Assembly (NCBI RefSeq): GCF_041320665.1
Contig: NZ_CP166730.1
Span: 4,960,001-5,024,000, forward strand
Reading direction: 5' to 3'
Source of the DNA: Comamonas sp. GB3 AK4-5
GTDB taxonomy: Bacteria > Pseudomonadota > Gammaproteobacteria > Burkholderiales > Burkholderiaceae_C
Length of the DNA stretch: 64,000 bases
Part shown: positions 1 through 10,298 of the stretch, one piece after another
Layout of the letters: each line of letters starts with the position of its first letter
Numbering within the stretch: the first letter of the stretch is position 1
Notes under the pieces: model-generated
Database searches by the model: none
Told to the model about the DNA's origin: nothing
What the model saw: the letters and a program-made list of their open reading frames with translations, nothing else
Translations under genes and position numbers: made by a program

Positions 1-704
1 GCATAGACCTGAGCATTCCCGCCACGGGTCTCACCAGCATCATCGGGCCTTCGGGCACCGGCAAATCCACGCTGCTGCGCTGTATCAACCGCCTGATTGA
101 CCCCAGCACCGGCGCCATCCTGGTGCAGATCGAAGGCCAGCAGGTCGACATGGCCCAGCTGCAGGGCAGCGCGCTGCGCCGCGCACGCCGCCACATCGGC
201 ATGGTGTTCCAGGAATACAACCTGGTGGACCGGCTGACCGTGATGGAGAACGTGCTCACCGGCCGCCTGGGCTATCTCTCGGCCTGGCGTGCATGGCGCC
301 GCAAGTTCGATGCGCGCGACTTCACCGAAGCCCAGCAGCTGCTGGACGAAGTGGGCCTGGGTGACTTCTCCCACCGCCGCGCCGATGCGCTCAGCGGCGG
401 CCAGCGCCAGCGCGTAGGCATTGCCCGGGCGCTGATGCAGCGCCCCGCCGTGCTGCTGGCCGATGAGCCCACCTCCTCGCTGGACCCCAAGACCTCGATC
501 GAAATCATCCAGCTGCTACGCGCCCAGGGCGTGCAGCGCAATATCCCGGTGATGGTCAACATCCACGACGTGGAGCTGGCCCGCAAGTTCTCGGACCGTA
601 TCGTCGGCATGACCGGTGGCCATGTGGTCTACGACGGCGCACCCGAAGGCCTGACCGAGGACCACCTCACCACCATCTACGGCGGCAAAGCATGGCTGGA
701 ATGA
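1..704 (+). CDS. phnC: Phosphonate ABC transporter ATP-binding protein PhnC (5' end outside window)
   Basis: ATPase that powers phosphonate (or related organophosphorus) import through the PhnE permeases encoded next. The reading frame is already open at base 3, so the start lies upstream of the window. The Walker A motif GPSGTGKST is encoded at bases 45-71, the signature LSGGQRQR near 390-410, and Walker B is VLLADEPTS followed by SLDP. The Q-loop region reads [19 protein letters not shown], which is typical of PhnC. About 233 residues are present, close to a complete domain. The stop overlaps the phnE start by 13 bases, so the genes are co-translated. The phnD binding protein is not in the window and may lie upstream. 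Confidence 0.93.
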   Translation, partial: IDLSIPATGLTSIIGPSGTGKSTLLRCINRLIDPSTGAILVQIEGQQVDMAQLQGSALRRARRHIGMVFQEYNLVDRLTVMENVLTGRLGYLSAWRAWRRKFDARDFTEAQQLLDEVGLGDFSHRRADALSGGQRQRVGIARALMQRPAVLLADEPTSSLDPKTSIEIIQLLRAQGVQRNIPVMVNIHDVELARKFSDRIVGMTGGHVVYDGAPEGLTEDHLTTIYGGKAWLE

Positions 705-1501
705 CCCCCACCCCATCCGCCACGCCCGCGGGCCGCAAGGCCTTTGGCTGGAGCTGGAGCCAAAAGGCCATGCTCGCCCTGCTGCTGGGCTATGCCATCT
801 GGGCCCTGTCCACCATGGGCGTCTCGGCCGAGCGCCTGGGCTCGGGCGGCGCTGCCGCGGCCCGTTTTCTGGGCCTGATGTTTCCGCCCGAGCTGGGCAA
901 GATGGACGAGCTCTGGCAGGGCATCAAGGAAACCATGCAGATTGCCGTGCTGGCCACGGCCATAGGCATTGTGCTGAGCCTGCCCGTGGGCCTGATGTCG
1001 GCGTCCAACATGGCTCCGGCCCCGTTGCGCGCCGTGGGCCGCACGCTGATTGCCGTGTGCCGCGCCCTGCATCCGGTAATCAGCGCCATCTTGTTCGTCA
1101 AGGCCGTGGGTTTTGGCCCGCTGGCCGGCATTTTGTCGCTGGTAGTGGCCACCGTGGGCTTTGTCGGCAAACTGTTTGCCGATGCCATCGAGGAAATCTC
1201 GCCCAAGCCCATCGAGGCCATACGCGCCACCGGCGCCTCGTTCATGAACGTGGTGCTGTTCGGTGTGCTGCCCCAGGTCATCAGCCGCTTTGTGGGCTTT
1301 ACCACCTACCAGCTGGACTCCAATCTGCGCAACTCCACCATGGTGGGCATCGTGGGCGCGGGCGGCATTGGCGGCGTGCTGTTCGCCGCCTTCCTGCGCT
1401 ATGAGTACAACTTCGTCTTCACCATCCTCGCCACCGTGATCGCCATCATCGTGGCCGGAGAGCTGGTGGTGAATGCCGTGCGAAAGGCCCTCCATGTCTG
1501 A
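692..1501 (+). CDS. phnE: Phosphonate ABC transporter permease PhnE (first copy)
   Basis: Inner-membrane permease of the phosphonate importer, 269 residues. Several hydrophobic segments are visible, with the first near residues 27-45. It carries the permease coupling loop [15 protein letters not shown], which contacts the ATPase. The ATG lies inside phnC, giving a 13-base overlap, and its own stop overlaps the second phnE. Twin phnE genes are common in proteobacterial phnCDEE transporters, where the two proteins form a heterodimeric pore. Confidence 0.92.
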   Translation: MAGMTPTPSATPAGRKAFGWSWSQKAMLALLLGYAIWALSTMGVSAERLGSGGAAAARFLGLMFPPELGKMDELWQGIKETMQIAVLATAIGIVLSLPVGLMSASNMAPAPLRAVGRTLIAVCRALHPVISAILFVKAVGFGPLAGILSLVVATVGFVGKLFADAIEEISPKPIEAIRATGASFMNVVLFGVLPQVISRFVGFTTYQLDSNLRNSTMVGIVGAGGIGGVLFAAFLRYEYNFVFTILATVIAIIVAGELVVNAVRKALHV

Positions 1502-2309
1502 ACTGGCCGCAACCTCTTCCACTCCCGTGCAATGGGAGCGCTTCACCCCGGGCCAGCGCCTGCTGCGCTACGGCCTGTGGCTGTTCTGCATCTGGGCCAT
1601 TGCGCAGTCGGTGCGCCATATCGAGGTCATCCCCGAGTTTCTGTATGACGCGCCCGAGCAGATGGCCGACATGCTGGGCCGCATGTGGCCTGTGGACTGG
1701 GCCTACTACCAGCCCGATGTGCACCAGGGCCTGATGGAGACCCTGCACATGGCCACGCTGGGCACGGTGCTGTCGCTGGGCCTGGCCCTGCCACTGGGCG
1801 TGATGGTGGCCCCCAATGTGACCAAGAGCCGTTTGCTCAACATGATTGCCCGTGTGATTCTGGTGTCCAGCCGCTCGGTGAACTCCCTGGTCTGGGCCAT
1901 GTTGTTCGTGGCCATCTTCGGGCCCGGCCCGCTGGCGGGCATGTTTGCCATCGCGCTGCGTTCGGTGGGCTTTGTGGGCAAGCTCATGGGCGAGGCACTG
2001 GAGCAGACACCCCAGGGCAGCATCGAGGCCTTGCAGGCCACCGGCGCCGGCAAGTTCGCCCAGCTCTGGTATGGCTACTGGCCGCAGATCAAGCCGGCCT
2101 TCTGGTCGGTGGCCCTGCTGCGCTGGGACATCAATGTGCGTGAGTCCGGCGTGCTGGGTCTGGTGGGCGCCGGCGGCATCGGCGTGGTGCTGAACACCAG
2201 CATCGACCTGTTCCAGTGGGACCGCGTGGCCCTGGTTTTGATTACCATCTTTACCGTCGTGGCACTGGCCGAAATCGTGGTGCTACAAATTCGCAAGCGC
2301 GTTTTGTGA
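1494..2309 (+). CDS. phnE: Phosphonate ABC transporter permease PhnE (second copy)
   Basis: Second permease subunit, about 271 residues, paralogous to the preceding gene. Its coupling loop is IEALQATGAGKFAQLW, and the end of the domain carries the same GLVGAGGIG-type glycine motif seen in its partner. I chose the ATG at 1494 because a GAAAGG element sits about 7 bases upstream. An upstream in-frame ATG at 1473 is possible but would add only seven residues and has no ribosome site. It overlaps the first phnE by 8 bases. It is the last gene of the phn operon, which ends at the terminator near 2540. Confidence 0.91.
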   Translation: MSELAATSSTPVQWERFTPGQRLLRYGLWLFCIWAIAQSVRHIEVIPEFLYDAPEQMADMLGRMWPVDWAYYQPDVHQGLMETLHMATLGTVLSLGLALPLGVMVAPNVTKSRLLNMIARVILVSSRSVNSLVWAMLFVAIFGPGPLAGMFAIALRSVGFVGKLMGEALEQTPQGSIEALQATGAGKFAQLWYGYWPQIKPAFWSVALLRWDINVRESGVLGLVGAGGIGVVLNTSIDLFQWDRVALVLITIFTVVALAEIVVLQIRKRVL

Positions 2310-2339
2310 CACCTTGGATTGGGCCGCGCGCCCATTGGA

Positions 2340-2738
2340 GGCGGCCATACAGCGCTTGATGCTTTGTTGCACGCCCTTGCCGTACAGGCGTACTGTCTAC
2401 GGGCGCGCGTCGCGCCTCAAGCGCTGTCTGACCGTTGTGGGGTGGGCGTTGGCCTCAGGCGGGATTTTTCAGGCTCGCTCCTGCAGACCACAGAGGTCCA
2501 GAGGAAACATAAAAAATCCACAAGCATTGCCTGTGGCTTTTTTTGCGGCCGCATCCCCGAGCGCAGGACAACGTCCAGCGTCCCGAGATGCATGCAGGAG
2601 CGGGCCGTCGAAATGCAGCGGGCGCTGAATCACACCCCACAACGGCCAGACGGCGCTGGAGGCACGGCGTCTCGCCCGCAGGCAGTATTCGAATACGACC
2701 AGGGCGTGCAACAAAGCATCAAGCGCCGTATGGACGCC
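2340..2738. repeat. Long imperfect inverted repeat (arms about 146 bp) around a terminator
   Basis: The arms 2340-2485 and 2593-2738 are reverse complements of each other. The outer 37 bases (2340-2376 against 2702-2738) differ at only two positions. CCGTTGTGGGGTG (2432-2444) matches CACCCCACAACGG (2633-2645) exactly, and GCTCCTGCA near 2477-2485 pairs with TGCAGGAGC at 2593-2601. Similarity weakens between these blocks. The roughly 107-base centre contains the phn operon terminator. No transposase, clear target-site duplication or convincing open reading frame is present. It fills most of the phnE-holA gap. Confidence 0.75.
2513..2544 (+). terminator. Intrinsic terminator of the phn operon
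   Basis: The stem CCACAAGC/GCCTGTGG with a three-base loop is followed by a run of T and preceded by a run of A. It can therefore work on both strands: after phnE on the plus strand and after holA on the minus strand. Confidence 0.75.
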
Positions 2739-2760
2739 TTCCCACGTGGCGCAGCCTAAA

Positions 2761-3831
2761 TTACCGCGTCATGCGCGGAGGGGGGCTTTGCAGGGTCTGC
2801 ACGACATCCGTGGCCAGCTTGCGCAGCGCCTGCCAGCCGTTCTGCGGCCAACCTGCGGCCGGCAGGCCTTTGACAATGCCATCCACCACATGGGCCGAGT
2901 GCAGCAGGCGCGCAGCGCCGGCATCGGTCAGGCGGGGCAGCACGCGCTCGAACAAGCGCTCCTTCACGCCCCAGATGCGCTGGGCACGCAGTGCCATGGG
3001 CAGGGGCTGTCCTGCGGCCATGGCGTCACGCACGCGCTTCATGGAGCGTATGTCTTCGGCCAGCGTCCAGTGCACCAGCACCTCGGCCGTGCCTTCGGCC
3101 TGCAGTCCGTCCAGCATGCGCAGCACCCGGGCCAACTGGCCGGAGAGCACGGCCTCGGACAGCTTGAACACGTCGTAACGCGCCACATTCAACACTGCCT
3201 GCTCCACCTGGGCAAAGCCCAGCTCACCGGCGGGGTGGAGCAGACCCAGCTTCTGGATTTCCTGGTGGGCAGCCAGCAGATTGCCTTCCACCCGGTCGGC
3301 AAAGAACTGCAACGTGCGCTGCCCTTCCTCGCCCGGCACCACACGCTGGCCTTGCAGCGCCAAACGCTGGGCGATCCAGGTGGGCAGTGCATTGCGCTCT
3401 ATGGGGTCGACCTGGATGGTGATGCCCTGGGCCTCCAGCGCGCCAAACCAGGCGCCGCTCTTGGTCTGCTTGTCCAGGCGCGGCAGGGTGAGAATGGTCA
3501 GCGTGTTTTCGTCCTGCGCAGCTTGCGCAGCGAGTTGCTGGATGGCGGCGCTGCCGTCCTTACCCGGCTTGCCGGAGGGGATGCGAATTTCCACCATCTG
3601 CTTGTCGGCAAACAGGGACAGCGAGCCACCTGCTGCCAGCACCGCACTCCAGTCGAAATGCGCACCGGCCACGGTGTAGACGCTGCGCTCCGTATGGCCG
3701 GAAGCCCGGGCTGCGGCGCGAATGGCATCGGCCGCCTCCTGCAGCTGCAGCGGCTCATCGCCATGCAGGGTGTAGAGCGGGCGCAACCCTTTTTGCAAAT
3801 GGGCGCCCAGCTGGTTCAGAGCCAGTTGCAT
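2761..3831 (-). CDS. holA: DNA polymerase III subunit delta (HolA)
   Basis: The delta subunit of the clamp loader opens the beta sliding clamp. The protein is 356 residues, close to the usual 340 or so. The N-terminal AAA-like domain begins LRPLYTLHGDEPLQLQEAAD, the typical delta start, and VVPGEEGQRTLQFFADRVEGNLLAAHQEIQKL is the characteristic mid-protein region. No Walker motif is expected in delta and none is seen. It is the last gene of leuS-lptE-holA, 13 bases after lptE, an order conserved in many proteobacteria. Confidence 0.95.
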   Translation of the reverse strand: MQLALNQLGAHLQKGLRPLYTLHGDEPLQLQEAADAIRAAARASGHTERSVYTVAGAHFDWSAVLAAGGSLSLFADKQMVEIRIPSGKPGKDGSAAIQQLAAQAAQDENTLTILTLPRLDKQTKSGAWFGALEAQGITIQVDPIERNALPTWIAQRLALQGQRVVPGEEGQRTLQFFADRVEGNLLAAHQEIQKLGLLHPAGELGFAQVEQAVLNVARYDVFKLSEAVLSGQLARVLRMLDGLQAEGTAEVLVHWTLAEDIRSMKRVRDAMAAGQPLPMALRAQRIWGVKERLFERVLPRLTDAGAARLLHSAHVVDGIVKGLPAAGWPQNGWQALRKLATDVVQTLQSPPPRMTR

Positions 3832-3844
3832 GCTGTGGTGCCGC

Positions 3845-4357
3845 TCACTCCGCCTTGGGCGGCTGGGCCGATGCCAGGCGGCGTATGACCTGCTGCACCA
3901 GGTCGGACTGCATGGTCTGGTAGATCATTTCCGCCTCCTGGTCCTTGGCCAGGGCCAGGGTTTCGTCATAGCTCATGTCGCGCTCCTGCTCCAGCTCGGT
4001 GGGGGGCGTCCACTCCAGGCCGTCCGGGCTGTACAGGCGAAACGTCATGCGATAGCGCAGCTGCAGATCGCGCACCTGGCCGGCAGCGTTCTTGCTGACG
4101 ATGATGCGCTCGCGCCGCTCACCCAGCAACTGCCAGATCACCTGGGCATCCTCCGGCTTGGCGGGTGCCCGCAGCACACGCAGGCGGTCGCTGGCCGTGG
4201 CCAGATTGCGCTGCAGATCGCGGGCGAAGGTCGAGCTTGGCGCCGCATTCAGGTAGATGGAGGAAAACGGAAAATCCGGCACCCCGCGTATGCGGAAGCC
4301 ACAGGCCGAGACCACGGGGGCCAGGGCCATCAGGGAAAGCAGCGTGCGCTTGCGCAT
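3845..4357 (-). CDS. lptE: LPS-assembly lipoprotein LptE
   Basis: Outer-membrane lipoprotein that plugs the LptD barrel and helps insert lipopolysaccharide. The 170-residue product starts MRKRTLLSLMALAPVVSACGF, a lipoprotein signal with the acylated Cys in VSAC. I chose the ATG at 4357 because GAGGAG lies 7 bases upstream. A further seven codons back to a TTG next to leuS is open but less likely. The body reads GVPDFPFSSIYLNA, as usual for LptE. It lies 17 bases after leuS and 13 before holA. The end of its partner lptD is at the far right of the window. Confidence 0.93.
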   Translation of the reverse strand: MRKRTLLSLMALAPVVSACGFRIRGVPDFPFSSIYLNAAPSSTFARDLQRNLATASDRLRVLRAPAKPEDAQVIWQLLGERRERIIVSKNAAGQVRDLQLRYRMTFRLYSPDGLEWTPPTELEQERDMSYDETLALAKDQEAEMIYQTMQSDLVQQVIRRLASAQPPKAE

Positions 4358-4374
4358 GGGTGCTCCTCGTTGCG

Positions 4375-7113
4375 TCAAACGACGATGTTGACCAGGCGGC
4401 CCGGCACCACCACCACCTTCTTCGGTGTGGCGCCCAGGATGAACTTCTGTGCTTCTTCGTTGGCCAGGGCCGCGGCTTCGATCTGCGCCTTGTCGGCCTG
4501 GGCCGGCACGCGGATGGAACCGCGCAGCTTGCCGTTGACCTGCAGCATCAGCTCCAGCTCGTCCTGCACCAGGGCAGAGGCGTCCACCTGCGGCCAGGCC
4601 GCATCCAGCAGCTCACCTTGCTTGTTGGCATAGCCCAGCTCGCTCCACAGCACATGGGTCAGGTGGGGCGTGGCGGGGTAGAGCACGCGCAGCAAGATAC
4701 CAAAGCCTTCGATGGCGGCGATCTGGCCGTCGGCCGTGTCGGTAGCCTTGAAGGCCTCCAGCGCGTTGATCATCTTCATCGCGCCCGAGACCACGGTGTT
4801 GTACTGCATGCGCTGGTAGTCGTATTCCACCTGCTTGAGCACGGTGTGGATCTCCAGGCGCAGCGCCTTGGCCTCCTTGCCGAACTGCACCTGCGAGAAA
4901 TCAGTCAGGCCGTTGGTGGCGGCGCTGGCGGCTTCATAGTCCAGCGTCAGCAGCTTGCTGCCGAAGTTGTAGACGCGGCGCAGGAAGCGGTAGCTGCCTT
5001 CCACGGCGGCGTCGTTCCACTCCAGCGTCAGCTCGGGCGGCGAGGTGAACATGGTGTACAGGCGGGCCGTGTCGGCGCCGTACTTGCCGATCAGCTCCTG
5101 CGGATCGACGCCGTTGTTCTTGGACTTGGACATGGTGCCCACGCCCTCGTAGTCAATGGCGGTGCCCACGGGCAGCATGCCGTCGGCGCTGTCCACTTCG
5201 ACCTTGAGCTTGGCGCCGATGATCTTGCCCGTCTCGTCAAACACATGCTCCACATCCTTGGGCCAGAAATATTCCTTGGCGCCCTTGGCCGTGCGACGGC
5301 TGTAGATGTGGTTGAGCACCATGCCCTGGGTCAGCAGCTTGGAGAAGGGTTCATCGACCTTGACCAGGCCCAGGTCACGCATGACCTTGGTCCAGAAGCG
5401 CGCATACAGCAGATGAAGAATCGCGTGCTCGATGCCGCCGATGTACTGGTCCATGGGCATCCAGTAATTGGCTGCGTCCTGGCCCACCATTTGCTCGCTG
5501 TTCTTGGCGTCGCAATAGCGCATGAAATACCAGGACGAGTCCACAAAGGTGTCCATGGTGTCGGTCTCGCGGCGTGCGGCCTTGCCGCAGCAGGGGCAGA
5601 CCACGCCGGCGTGGAATTCCTCGCTCTTGACCAGGGGGTTGCCCGAACCGTCCGGCACCAGGCCTTCGGGCAGCACCACGGGCAGGTCTTTTTCCGGCAC
5701 GGGCTGGGGGCCGCAGTCCTCGCAATGGATGATGGGGATGGGCGTGCCCCAGTAGCGCTGGCGGCTCACACCCCAGTCGCGCAGACGCCAGGTGGTCTTC
5801 AGCTCGCCCAGGCCCTTGCCTGCCAGCAGCTTGGCCACGGCCTGCACCGCGTCCTGGTGGCCCAGGCCGTCGAACTCGCCGGAGGCCATCAGCACACCGC
5901 GTTCCTTGTCGCCGTACCAGTCGTGCCACTGCTTGCAGTCGTAGTCGCCCTGGCCTTCCACGGCCACGACCTGCTTGATGGGCAGACCGTACTTGTTGGC
6001 AAAGGCAAAGTCGCGCTCGTCATGGGCGGGCACGCCCATCACGGCACCGTCGCCATAGCTCATCAGCACATAGTTGCCGACCCAGACCTCGACCTGTGCA
6101 CCGGTGATGGGGTGGGTGACGAACAGGCCCGTGGGCATGCCCTCTTTTTCCTTCAGCGCCAGCTCGGCCTCGGTGGTGCCGCCTTTTTTGCATTCTTCAA
6201 TAAAGGCAGCCAGCGCGGGCTGCGTGGCCGCCGCATGCGTGGCCAGCGGGTGCTCGGGGGCCACGGCGCAGAAGGTGACGCCCATGACGGTGTCGGCACG
6301 CGTGGTGAAGACAAACATCTTGCCGTCCTGGATCAGCTGGCCATCTGCACCCTGGATGTCATGGGTGAAGGCAAAGCGCACACCGGCGCTCTTGCCTATC
6401 CAGTTCTCCTGCATCAGACGCACCTTGTCGGGCCAGCCGTTCAAGGTTGCTTGCTCACCGCCGACCTGCACATGGTCCAGCAGCTCCTGGGCATAGTGGG
6501 TGATGGCCAGGTAGTAGCCGGGGATTTCACGCTTTTCCACGGGAGCGCCGGTGCGCCAGCCACGGCCATCGATCACCTGCTCGTTGGCCAGCACGGTCTG
6601 GTCCACCGGGTCCCAGTTCACGACCTGGGTTTTGCGGTAGGCAATGCCTTTTTCCAGCATCTTCAGGAACAGCCACTGGTTCCACTTGTAGTAGTCGGGG
6701 TCGCAGGTGGCGAACTCGCGGCTCCAGTCGATGGCCAGGCCCATGGCCTGCATCTGGCCCTTCATGTAGGCGATGTTGTCGTAGGTCCACTGGGCCGGCG
6801 GCACCTTGTTCTTCAGCGCCGCGTTCTCGGCCGGCAGGCCGAAGGCATCCCATCCCATGGGCATCAAGACGTTAAAGCCCTTCATGCGCAGCTGGCGCGT
6901 GAGCATGTCGTTGATGGTGTAGTTGCGCACATGGCCCATGTGCAGCTTGCCGCTGGGGTAGGGCAGCATGGAGCAGGCGTAGAACTTGGGCTTCGCCTGA
7001 TCTTCGGTGACGCAGTAAGCGTCCTGGGCATTCCAGTGGCTTTGCGCGGCGCGCTCGACCTCGATGTGGTTGTATTTGTCTTGCATGGAACTTGGGGTGG
7101 ATGCTGCAGTCAC
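4375..7113 (-). CDS. leuS: Leucyl-tRNA synthetase
   Basis: Charges tRNA-Leu with leucine in the cytoplasm. It is a class I synthetase of 912 residues. The HIGH-type motif is in [14 protein letters not shown] and the KMSKS-type motif in [13 protein letters not shown]. Between them are the CP1 editing domain and the LeuRS zinc region ([10 protein letters not shown]...VCPCCGK). The GTG start at 7113 has AAGG five bases upstream. The ATG nine codons later ([10 protein letters not shown]) is the alternative and matches the usual family N-terminus. It is first gene of the leuS-lptE-holA operon. Confidence 0.97.
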   Translation of the reverse strand: MTAASTPSSMQDKYNHIEVERAAQSHWNAQDAYCVTEDQAKPKFYACSMLPYPSGKLHMGHVRNYTINDMLTRQLRMKGFNVLMPMGWDAFGLPAENAALKNKVPPAQWTYDNIAYMKGQMQAMGLAIDWSREFATCDPDYYKWNQWLFLKMLEKGIAYRKTQVVNWDPVDQTVLANEQVIDGRGWRTGAPVEKREIPGYYLAITHYAQELLDHVQVGGEQATLNGWPDKVRLMQENWIGKSAGVRFAFTHDIQGADGQLIQDGKMFVFTTRADTVMGVTFCAVAPEHPLATHAAATQPALAAFIEECKKGGTTEAELALKEKEGMPTGLFVTHPITGAQVEVWVGNYVLMSYGDGAVMGVPAHDERDFAFANKYGLPIKQVVAVEGQGDYDCKQWHDWYGDKERGVLMASGEFDGLGHQDAVQAVAKLLAGKGLGELKTTWRLRDWGVSRQRYWGTPIPIIHCEDCGPQPVPEKDLPVVLPEGLVPDGSGNPLVKSEEFHAGVVCPCCGKAARRETDTMDTFVDSSWYFMRYCDAKNSEQMVGQDAANYWMPMDQYIGGIEHAILHLLYARFWTKVMRDLGLVKVDEPFSKLLTQGMVLNHIYSRRTAKGAKEYFWPKDVEHVFDETGKIIGAKLKVEVDSADGMLPVGTAIDYEGVGTMSKSKNNGVDPQELIGKYGADTARLYTMFTSPPELTLEWNDAAVEGSYRFLRRVYNFGSKLLTLDYEAASAATNGLTDFSQVQFGKEAKALRLEIHTVLKQVEYDYQRMQYNTVVSGAMKMINALEAFKATDTADGQIAAIEGFGILLRVLYPATPHLTHVLWSELGYANKQGELLDAAWPQVDASALVQDELELMLQVNGKLRGSIRVPAQADKAQIEAAALANEEAQKFILGATPKKVVVVPGRLVNIVV

Positions 7114-7294
7114 ACTACTGCCTTCGCCTGGATTTTAGGCTGCGGGCGGTCCCCCCTTGCTGCACTGGGCGACATGTCCATTCACCCGTCCGCTCTCCGG
7201 CCTCTTCCCTCGCCTTTTTCGGGCCCGGGCAAAGCCCTCCTCATTTTTCAATCTTTCATGGCCCGGCAGCCTTGCCTGGGCCCAGGTGGTGTTT

Positions 7295-8497
7295 GTGAAT
7301 TTGACTGCGTTTTCCTTCTATACCGAGCTTCAACCCTGGGCCCAGGCGGCCCTGGGCCTGGCCCTGCTGGCCCTGCTGGCCCTGGCCCTGCGCCTGGCCT
7401 TGCAACAGGTGTTGTTCCATTTTGTGCGCGCATGGCGCAATGCCCTGCCTGCCATGGGCTGGGCCCAGATCATCTGGCATGACCATGTGCTGCTGCGCAT
7501 TGCCAAGATCGCGCCCTCGCTGGTGGTGCAGCTGGGCATACGCTGGGTGGAGCATCTGCCGCCCCAGGCCACCCAGACGATTGGCAATATCGCGGCGGCC
7601 TTCACCATCTACCACGTGGTGCGCGTCGTGGCCGAGCTGCTCAACGAGATCAATGCCGCCCATGACCGCCATGACGGCCCCAAGGCCACGCGCACCCATT
7701 CCATCAAAAGCTATGTGCAGCTGGGCAAGCTGGTGGCCTATATCGTGGGCGTGCTGCTGGTGGTGGCCACCATCATGGATCGCTCCCCCCTGCTGCTGCT
7801 GTCCGGCCTGGGTGCGGCCTCGGCGATCTTGATGCTGGTGTTCAAGGACACCATCATGTCGTTTGTGGCCGGCGTGCTGCTGAGCAGCAACGACATGCTG
7901 CGCGTGGGTGACTGGATTGAAATGCCCCAGGTGGGGGCCGATGGCTTTGTGGTGGACATTGCCCTGCACACCGTGAAGGTGCAGAACTGGGACAAGACCA
8001 TGACCACCATCCCGACCTGGCGGCTGATGAGCGACAGCTACAAGAACTGGCGCGGCATGTTCGAGTCTGGCGGCCGCCGCATACGCCGTGCCTTGCCCAT
8101 CGATGCCCACAGCATCCATGTGCTGACGGACACCGAGCGCCAGCGCCTGGCTGCCCTGCCCCTGCTGCAGGCCTATTGGGACAGCCCGCTCTTTGGCGCC
8201 GACCCCAGCCAGTCCAGCAACTTGGCGGCCTTCAAGGCCTATGTCCAGGCCTATCTGGTGGCCCACCCCGGCATCCACAAGGCGCCCAATATGTTCATGC
8301 TGGTGCGCACCATGGAGCCCACGCCCATGGGCGTTCCGCTGGAGCTGTTTTGCTATACGGCCACCACGGTCTGGGTGGAGTACGAGGCCATTCAGGGCCA
8401 GATTTTTGACCACCTGATGAGCATGCTGCCGCTGTTCGGCCTGTGCCTGTACCAGCGTTCCTCGGACTACAACCAACACTACTCTAGCCCCCCCTGA
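7295..8497 (+). CDS. MscS-family mechanosensitive channel (YbdG-like)
   Basis: Inner-membrane tension-gated channel of the MscS superfamily that protects against osmotic downshock. The MscS core is visible as GLGAASAILMLVFKDTIMSFVAGV, followed by the beta domain start DWIEMPQVGADGFVVDIALHTVKVQNWDKTMTTIP. The C-terminal part (YKNWRGMFESGGRRIRRAL) matches YbdG/YnaI-like channels rather than short MscS. I chose the GTG at 7295 because AGGTGG sits a few bases upstream; the frame is open further back to 7157. The last residues, Pro-Pro, and the stop codon fall inside a G+C-rich repeat, so the C-terminus may have been altered by that element. Confidence 0.88.
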   Translation: MNLTAFSFYTELQPWAQAALGLALLALLALALRLALQQVLFHFVRAWRNALPAMGWAQIIWHDHVLLRIAKIAPSLVVQLGIRWVEHLPPQATQTIGNIAAAFTIYHVVRVVAELLNEINAAHDRHDGPKATRTHSIKSYVQLGKLVAYIVGVLLVVATIMDRSPLLLLSGLGAASAILMLVFKDTIMSFVAGVLLSSNDMLRVGDWIEMPQVGADGFVVDIALHTVKVQNWDKTMTTIPTWRLMSDSYKNWRGMFESGGRRIRRALPIDAHSIHVLTDTERQRLAALPLLQAYWDSPLFGADPSQSSNLAAFKAYVQAYLVAHPGIHKAPNMFMLVRTMEPTPMGVPLELFCYTATTVWVEYEAIQGQIFDHLMSMLPLFGLCLYQRSSDYNQHYSSPP

Positions 8498-8583
8498 GCC
8501 GCTTCGCGTCTTCCCCCTCTCTGGCACTACGCGCCGGAGGGGGACGGCACCAGCGCGGCGGGGCGGCCCTTGCGCGGTGCCCT
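8488..8583 (+). repeat. Comamonad-type G+C-rich repeat, copy A
   Basis: Begins CCCCCCTGA, which includes the stop of the channel gene. It continues through TTCCCCCTCTC and CCGGAGGGGGACGGC to GGGCGGCCCTTGCGCGG. Copies B, C and D are the same element in the opposite orientation. It contains internally complementary blocks (CCCCCTCT and the GGAGGGGG segment) and sits between two convergent genes, so it could act as a terminator. Confidence 0.75.
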
Positions 8584-8615
8584 GACGAGGGGAGCGCCAG
8601 TTTTGTGGCTCCTTT

Positions 8616-10298
8616 TTATTTAGCCGTCTCCACCGCAATCGGCTGTCCCTGGTCATCGGCCAGGCCCACCAGCAGGGCGCGCCCATCGGGCAGCACGCGG
8701 AAGTCACCAAAGCGCGCTTTCTCAAAGCGCTCGCCCTGGCCTTCGGGGAAGAAGTAGGCGTCGGACACCAGCACCCACTGGCCCTTGAGGCGTTTCAGCG
8801 GCAGCAGGATTTCACCTGCGCCGGCCAGCTCCCCGGGCTGTGCCAGGCGCAGCACCTGGGCCTGGCCTTGTGCGTCTAGGCTGGCCACCACCGGGGCGGT
8901 GGCGGCAAACTGCTGATCTAGGGCCTGCGTCACCTCGTAGGGCAGGTCAAAACGCAGGCTCATATAGTCGCCCTGCATGATGGAGCGCGGGTCCACCGGC
9001 ACCAGGGGCACCAGAATCGGCTGGCCCTTGGCAATCACCGCCTCCTTGCGCGCCACATCCCAATTCACCAGGCCAAACACCAGGGCCGCGCCCAGCAGCA
9101 CGCCGATGACGGCATGGCGCTGGCGCAGCGGCCCGCCCTGCACCGCTTCTGCGGCCTTGCCGGGCACGGCAGCGGTATCGACCGCACGGTGCCGCAGCGC
9201 GACCCGCACCAGGCCTATGCCCAGCAGCAGGCCCGCGCCCAGCAAGGCCAGGACCAGGCCCTTATAGGCCAGGGGCCAGCCTATCCAGTAGTAAAACTGC
9301 CCCAGCAGCCACAGCGCGCCCACGGCACACAGGGCCAGCATGCGCCAGCGCGCACCGGCCACGGCAGCGGCCGCAATCACGGCCAGCACGGCCACCGAGG
9401 CACTGAACCAAGCGCACACCGCCAGGCCCAGGCCGGCAATCACCAACAGCGCCGCCAGCTCCGGCGTCAGCCGACCGACCTGGTGCCAGTGCCATAACAA
9501 GCCGGCCAGGGCCAGCAGGGTCAACACCACCGATGCCAGCGACCACAGCCACCAGTCGCCCAGCAGCTCGGGCATGCCTCTGAGCATCTCCCAGGCGAGG
9601 GAATGCCCCCCGCCGCCCAGCAGCACGGCCACCAGCCCCACGGCAACGGCATCAACAAACACCGCCCAGCCCAGGGCCTGCGCCCGTGCAGCCCAGCGCG
9701 GCTCGCACAGCACCCAGGCGGCCCAGGCCAGGGCCAGCAGCACCGCAGCGGGGTGCAGCGGCGCCAGCAACAGGCGCTCGCCCATGAGCGCCACCAGGGC
9801 GGTATACAGCGCCACACCACAGACCGCGCCCAGAATTTGCCGCATCCACAGCGCGGCCGTCATGGAAGCCGCCAGCACCTGTACCCCGGCCACGACCGCC
9901 CCTGCCAGGGCCAGCTCCAGCAGCGCATGCCGCGACCAGCCCACCCAGCCCACGAGGAAAATGCCCAGGCCCGCCCCCAGCAGCACCAGGGCCAGGCAGA
10001 GCGAAAAAATCTCGGATGCGCTTTTGATCAGGACCAGCGCTCCCACCATCAGCACCATGCCCAGCACCACGGCGCTACTGCCGTTTTCCAGCAAACGCCA
10101 CAGATCAAAACCCAGGAACAGCAGGCCGATCAGCAAGGCCGAGCACACCGCAGCACCCACCATGGCCAGGGCGATCACAAACAACGAGGGCTGTTCTGCA
10201 TCCGGCGGTACATAGGTCGCATCGCCGGCCTCGTCGCTGACCAGGCCCTGGGCCCGTGCCGCCGCCCACCAGGAGGGCGTGTGAGAGAAGAATTTCAT
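8616..10298 (-). CDS. DUF4401 membrane protein fused to a GDYXXLXY domain
   Basis: Function unknown. The first roughly 380 residues are almost entirely hydrophobic, with about ten or more membrane segments, as in DUF4401 proteins. The C-terminal roughly 160 residues form a soluble domain with the signature IMQGDYMSLRFDL, the GDYXXLXY motif. In many bacteria these two parts are separate neighbouring genes; here they form one 560-residue protein. Its ATG overlaps the stop of the DUF2157 gene by four bases (ATGA), so both are made together and probably form a complex. There is no experimental clue to substrate or role. Confidence 0.8.
   Translation of the reverse strand: MKFFSHTPSWWAAARAQGLVSDEAGDATYVPPDAEQPSLFVIALAMVGAAVCSALLIGLLFLGFDLWRLLENGSSAVVLGMVLMVGALVLIKSASEIFSLCLALVLLGAGLGIFLVGWVGWSRHALLELALAGAVVAGVQVLAASMTAALWMRQILGAVCGVALYTALVALMGERLLLAPLHPAAVLLALAWAAWVLCEPRWAARAQALGWAVFVDAVAVGLVAVLLGGGGHSLAWEMLRGMPELLGDWWLWSLASVVLTLLALAGLLWHWHQVGRLTPELAALLVIAGLGLAVCAWFSASVAVLAVIAAAAVAGARWRMLALCAVGALWLLGQFYYWIGWPLAYKGLVLALLGAGLLLGIGLVRVALRHRAVDTAAVPGKAAEAVQGGPLRQRHAVIGVLLGAALVFGLVNWDVARKEAVIAKGQPILVPLVPVDPRSIMQGDYMSLRFDLPYEVTQALDQQFAATAPVVASLDAQGQAQVLRLAQPGELAGAGEILLPLKRLKGQWVLVSDAYFFPEGQGERFEKARFGDFRVLPDGRALLVGLADDQGQPIAVETAK

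Noticed and set aside
2319..2759. Open frames of up to 146 codons in the phnE-holA gap
   Set aside because: They run through the inverted repeat and a terminator, lack ribosome sites and resemble no protein; the inverted repeat explains the openness.
4165..7482. Open frame of 1105 codons on the plus strand
   Set aside because: It is antisense to leuS, a clear essential gene, and its His/Gly/Ala-rich translation is the usual shadow of high-GC coding DNA.
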